64,000 bases of DNA. It comes from Tetranychus cinnabarinus (taxonomy: Eukaryota > Arthropoda > Arachnida > Trombidiformes > Tetranychidae). Positions 62,901-64,000 of this stretch are shown piece by piece (position 1 is the first letter of the stretch; every line of letters begins with the position of its first letter). Location: the NCBI GenBank assembly GCA_022266195.1, contig WHVY01000002.1, positions 1,813,001 through 1,877,000 on the forward strand, given 5' to 3'. The position numbers and the translations under genes are program-made. A model generated the notes under the pieces. That model was not told the origin of the DNA, searched no databases, and saw nothing but the letters and a program-made list of their open reading frames with translations.

Positions 62901-64000
62901 AGATCTTCATATACCATCAAATGGTATTAGATTGAATCCCGGTCCTGGTAAAAGAGGTGGCAATATGAATGGCGGCAGTGTTGCCACATCTATTTATAGT
63001 CCATCCAATTACTCTTCAGTTGTATCACCAATCGTTACTCTAGCCTCACCCATGGCCAACATTTCATTGAAAGAACCAATGAAACCTCGATCTTCCTTTG
63101 CCAATAAACTGAAAAATGGATTTCGCTCAGCAACCAATTGGATACCAAACGTATTGATCTCTAAAGGTCATCATCGTGATAATAACACCAATGGTTATCC
63201 ACTTGATCATGAGCTAATTAGCACCGAGAAAAACAAAAAGTCGGACAAAAAATCACTCGAAAAATCAAATCTAGTTCGCCATGGAAGCACTGAAAGCAGT
63301 ATAAATTCATTTTATTCATCGGTCCTTGGATCGGATGCCAGTCAAATAACAACCGAAAGCAGTTCAAATGGTTTGGTAAACTGCAACAATTTAAACAATA
63401 CCTTGGATGGTCCATGTAATGGTGCCAATCTTGTCAGATGCACTTCTTATGATCCAATCTCACTTGGTGGAAGCAGCAGACGATCTAGTGATGCATCAAA
63501 CTCAAGTCTTTTAGGCTCAGGTCTTGGTACAGGATTACCTGGTGCACCAACCAATGTCACTAATGCATGTAATAATAATAATGGTATAACTTCAGCAACT
63601 GTTAGCCATTCAAGGATTAATGGACAGTTGAATGGTATAAATCGCCGTGCACCATCTATGGGACACCATTTATCGCAAACTGATAACCTTATAATTGCTC
63701 CACAAAGTTTAGCTCTTTCAACAACTATGGCTGTCAGTCCTGAACCTTTTATACCTTCAGCTTCCCTTACAACTTTAAACAGCTCCGTTTCCATTGCCTC
63801 AGGGGTTAACTGTGTCTCAGGTGGTTTTAGTGACACAGCATCAACTAGGACAACGGTTACAGCAGCAGGTTCAACTACAGGATCAACGACAACTGTTGTC
63901 ACTGAGATTCATTATCCAAATGAACCTGTTAACAATAGTGATAATAAAATTCATTATAACCATAATCACAGCCATCCAGCCCATCATAATCACCCTAATC
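50545..64000 (+). CDS. ci: Cubitus interruptus/GLI zinc-finger transcription factor (partial: both ends missing)
   Basis: Exons 50545-50913 and 61238 to the window edge, joined in phase 1. The first carries HEGHY, GRKRALSPYGSDFDINSLIR, FSPNSLFSLVNGS and SGSYGHLS, matching the GLI N-terminal region; SYGHL is the known Sufu-binding motif. The second carries five GLI fingers, then a long polar region with SYDPIS and SRRSSDASNSSLL, which resembles the conserved GLI/Ci segment after the fingers with PKA-type RRxS sites controlling processing. GLI proteins are Hedgehog effectors, full-length as activators and truncated as repressors. The start lies upstream, unrecognised, and the stop lies beyond 64000. 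Confidence 0.93.
51140..52160. repeat. ci-intron repeat, copy A (old, partial)
   Basis: It shares with copy B, in order, AACATGATTTGC.TCAAATTG, TTTCATGCATCTCTATATTT, CAGGGTTGAATGAAAGGTGA and TGAATGTTGATCAT.CTGGTG. It lacks the 5' part of the unit and is clearly more diverged than B and C. Confidence 0.8.
53700..57170. repeat. ci-intron repeat, copy B
   Basis: The longest copy. 53786-53970 matches 57942-58128 with only a few mismatches, and 54530-54910 matches 58318-58690 almost as well. Weaker blocks continue to 56850 (AAAGCACACCTCAGTTTGTG at about 55766, GCCTTCTTTCAT at about 56844). Against copy C it contains an extra 400 bp (about 53970-54400) with GAA-rich and TTC-rich inverted arms. Confidence 0.88.
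57808..59900. repeat. ci-intron repeat, copy C
   Basis: Shortened copy of B: about 1.3 kb of B has no counterpart. The best-conserved block includes GCCCCTTGGTGTGAAGTGAA and GTTGATCGCACAAATCTATG. Confidence 0.88.
61238..64000 (+). CDS. ci: ci exon with the five GLI zinc fingers (runs off the right edge)
   Basis: The acceptor tgttctctag|GCTCGCTA joins to give SYGHLS followed by LSPSLGHPP, as in GLI proteins (SPSLGF). The frame is open to the edge. Fingers lie at about 61767-62262: NCHWGDCTLEF, CRWKDCSREGKQFKA, HTGEKPNKCTFEGCSKAYS, SFNASDR-type finger 4 (KAFSNASDRAKHQNRTHS) and CMKKYTDPSSLRKHVKTVHG. A 12-Gly-rich run and Asn/Ser tracts follow. SRRSSDASNS is at about 63470-63510. Confidence 0.96.

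Overview
The window is eukaryotic, AT-rich nuclear DNA with long introns and many trinucleotide microsatellites. It carries three large arthropod-type genes: a senseless/Gfi1 zinc-finger gene (minus strand, 315-18029), a spectraplakin gene of the short stop/MACF1 family (minus strand, 29531-48435) and the 5' half of a cubitus interruptus/GLI gene (plus strand, from 50545 to beyond the right edge). Protein features (low-complexity His, Asn and Ser tracts, six Gfi1-type fingers, an arthropod-like gene set) suggest a small-genome arthropod, possibly an acariform mite such as a spider mite. The organism is inference only. I joined exons by hand from splice signals. The phases close exactly: senseless gives 3303 nt = 1100 aa plus stop, and the spectraplakin gives 7581 nt = 2526 aa plus stop.

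Layout: 1-300 holds the senseless 3' UTR with AATAAA signals. 315-18029 holds four senseless coding exons separated by introns of 4.6, 1.8 and 8.1 kb. 18.0-29.5 kb is an 11.5 kb gene-free stretch upstream of senseless and downstream of the spectraplakin, with a 291-bp tandem duplication and an AAGGC minisatellite. 29.5-48.4 kb is the spectraplakin. 48.4-50.5 kb is the divergent spectraplakin/ci intergenic region or ci 5' intron, containing a decayed NAK/AAK1 kinase fragment. 50.5-64 kb is ci, with a 10.3 kb intron filled largely by diverged copies of one repeat unit, followed by a long exon with the five GLI fingers.

The most unusual object is the spectraplakin. Two exons of exactly 1029 nt each begin with the second half of a CH2 domain, run through about two spectrin repeats, and end with the first half of a new CH2 domain. 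Splicing them in series would build CH1-CH2-SR2-CH2-SR2-CH2-rod-EF-GAS2, a protein with three complete CH2 domains. Because every junction around them is in the same phase, either or both can be skipped without loss of frame. The gene also lacks the plakin domain and most of the usual rod, yet keeps EF hands, GAS2 and an SxIP EB1-type motif. An alternative first exon that bypasses CH1 lies just downstream of a cluster of Grainyhead-like ACYGGT sites.

The genes probably do not form a pathway together: senseless is a neural and sensory-organ transcription factor, the spectraplakin links actin to microtubules, and ci is the Hedgehog effector. Most remaining sequence is intron or intergenic DNA in which I see no further genes, RNA genes or CRISPR arrays.
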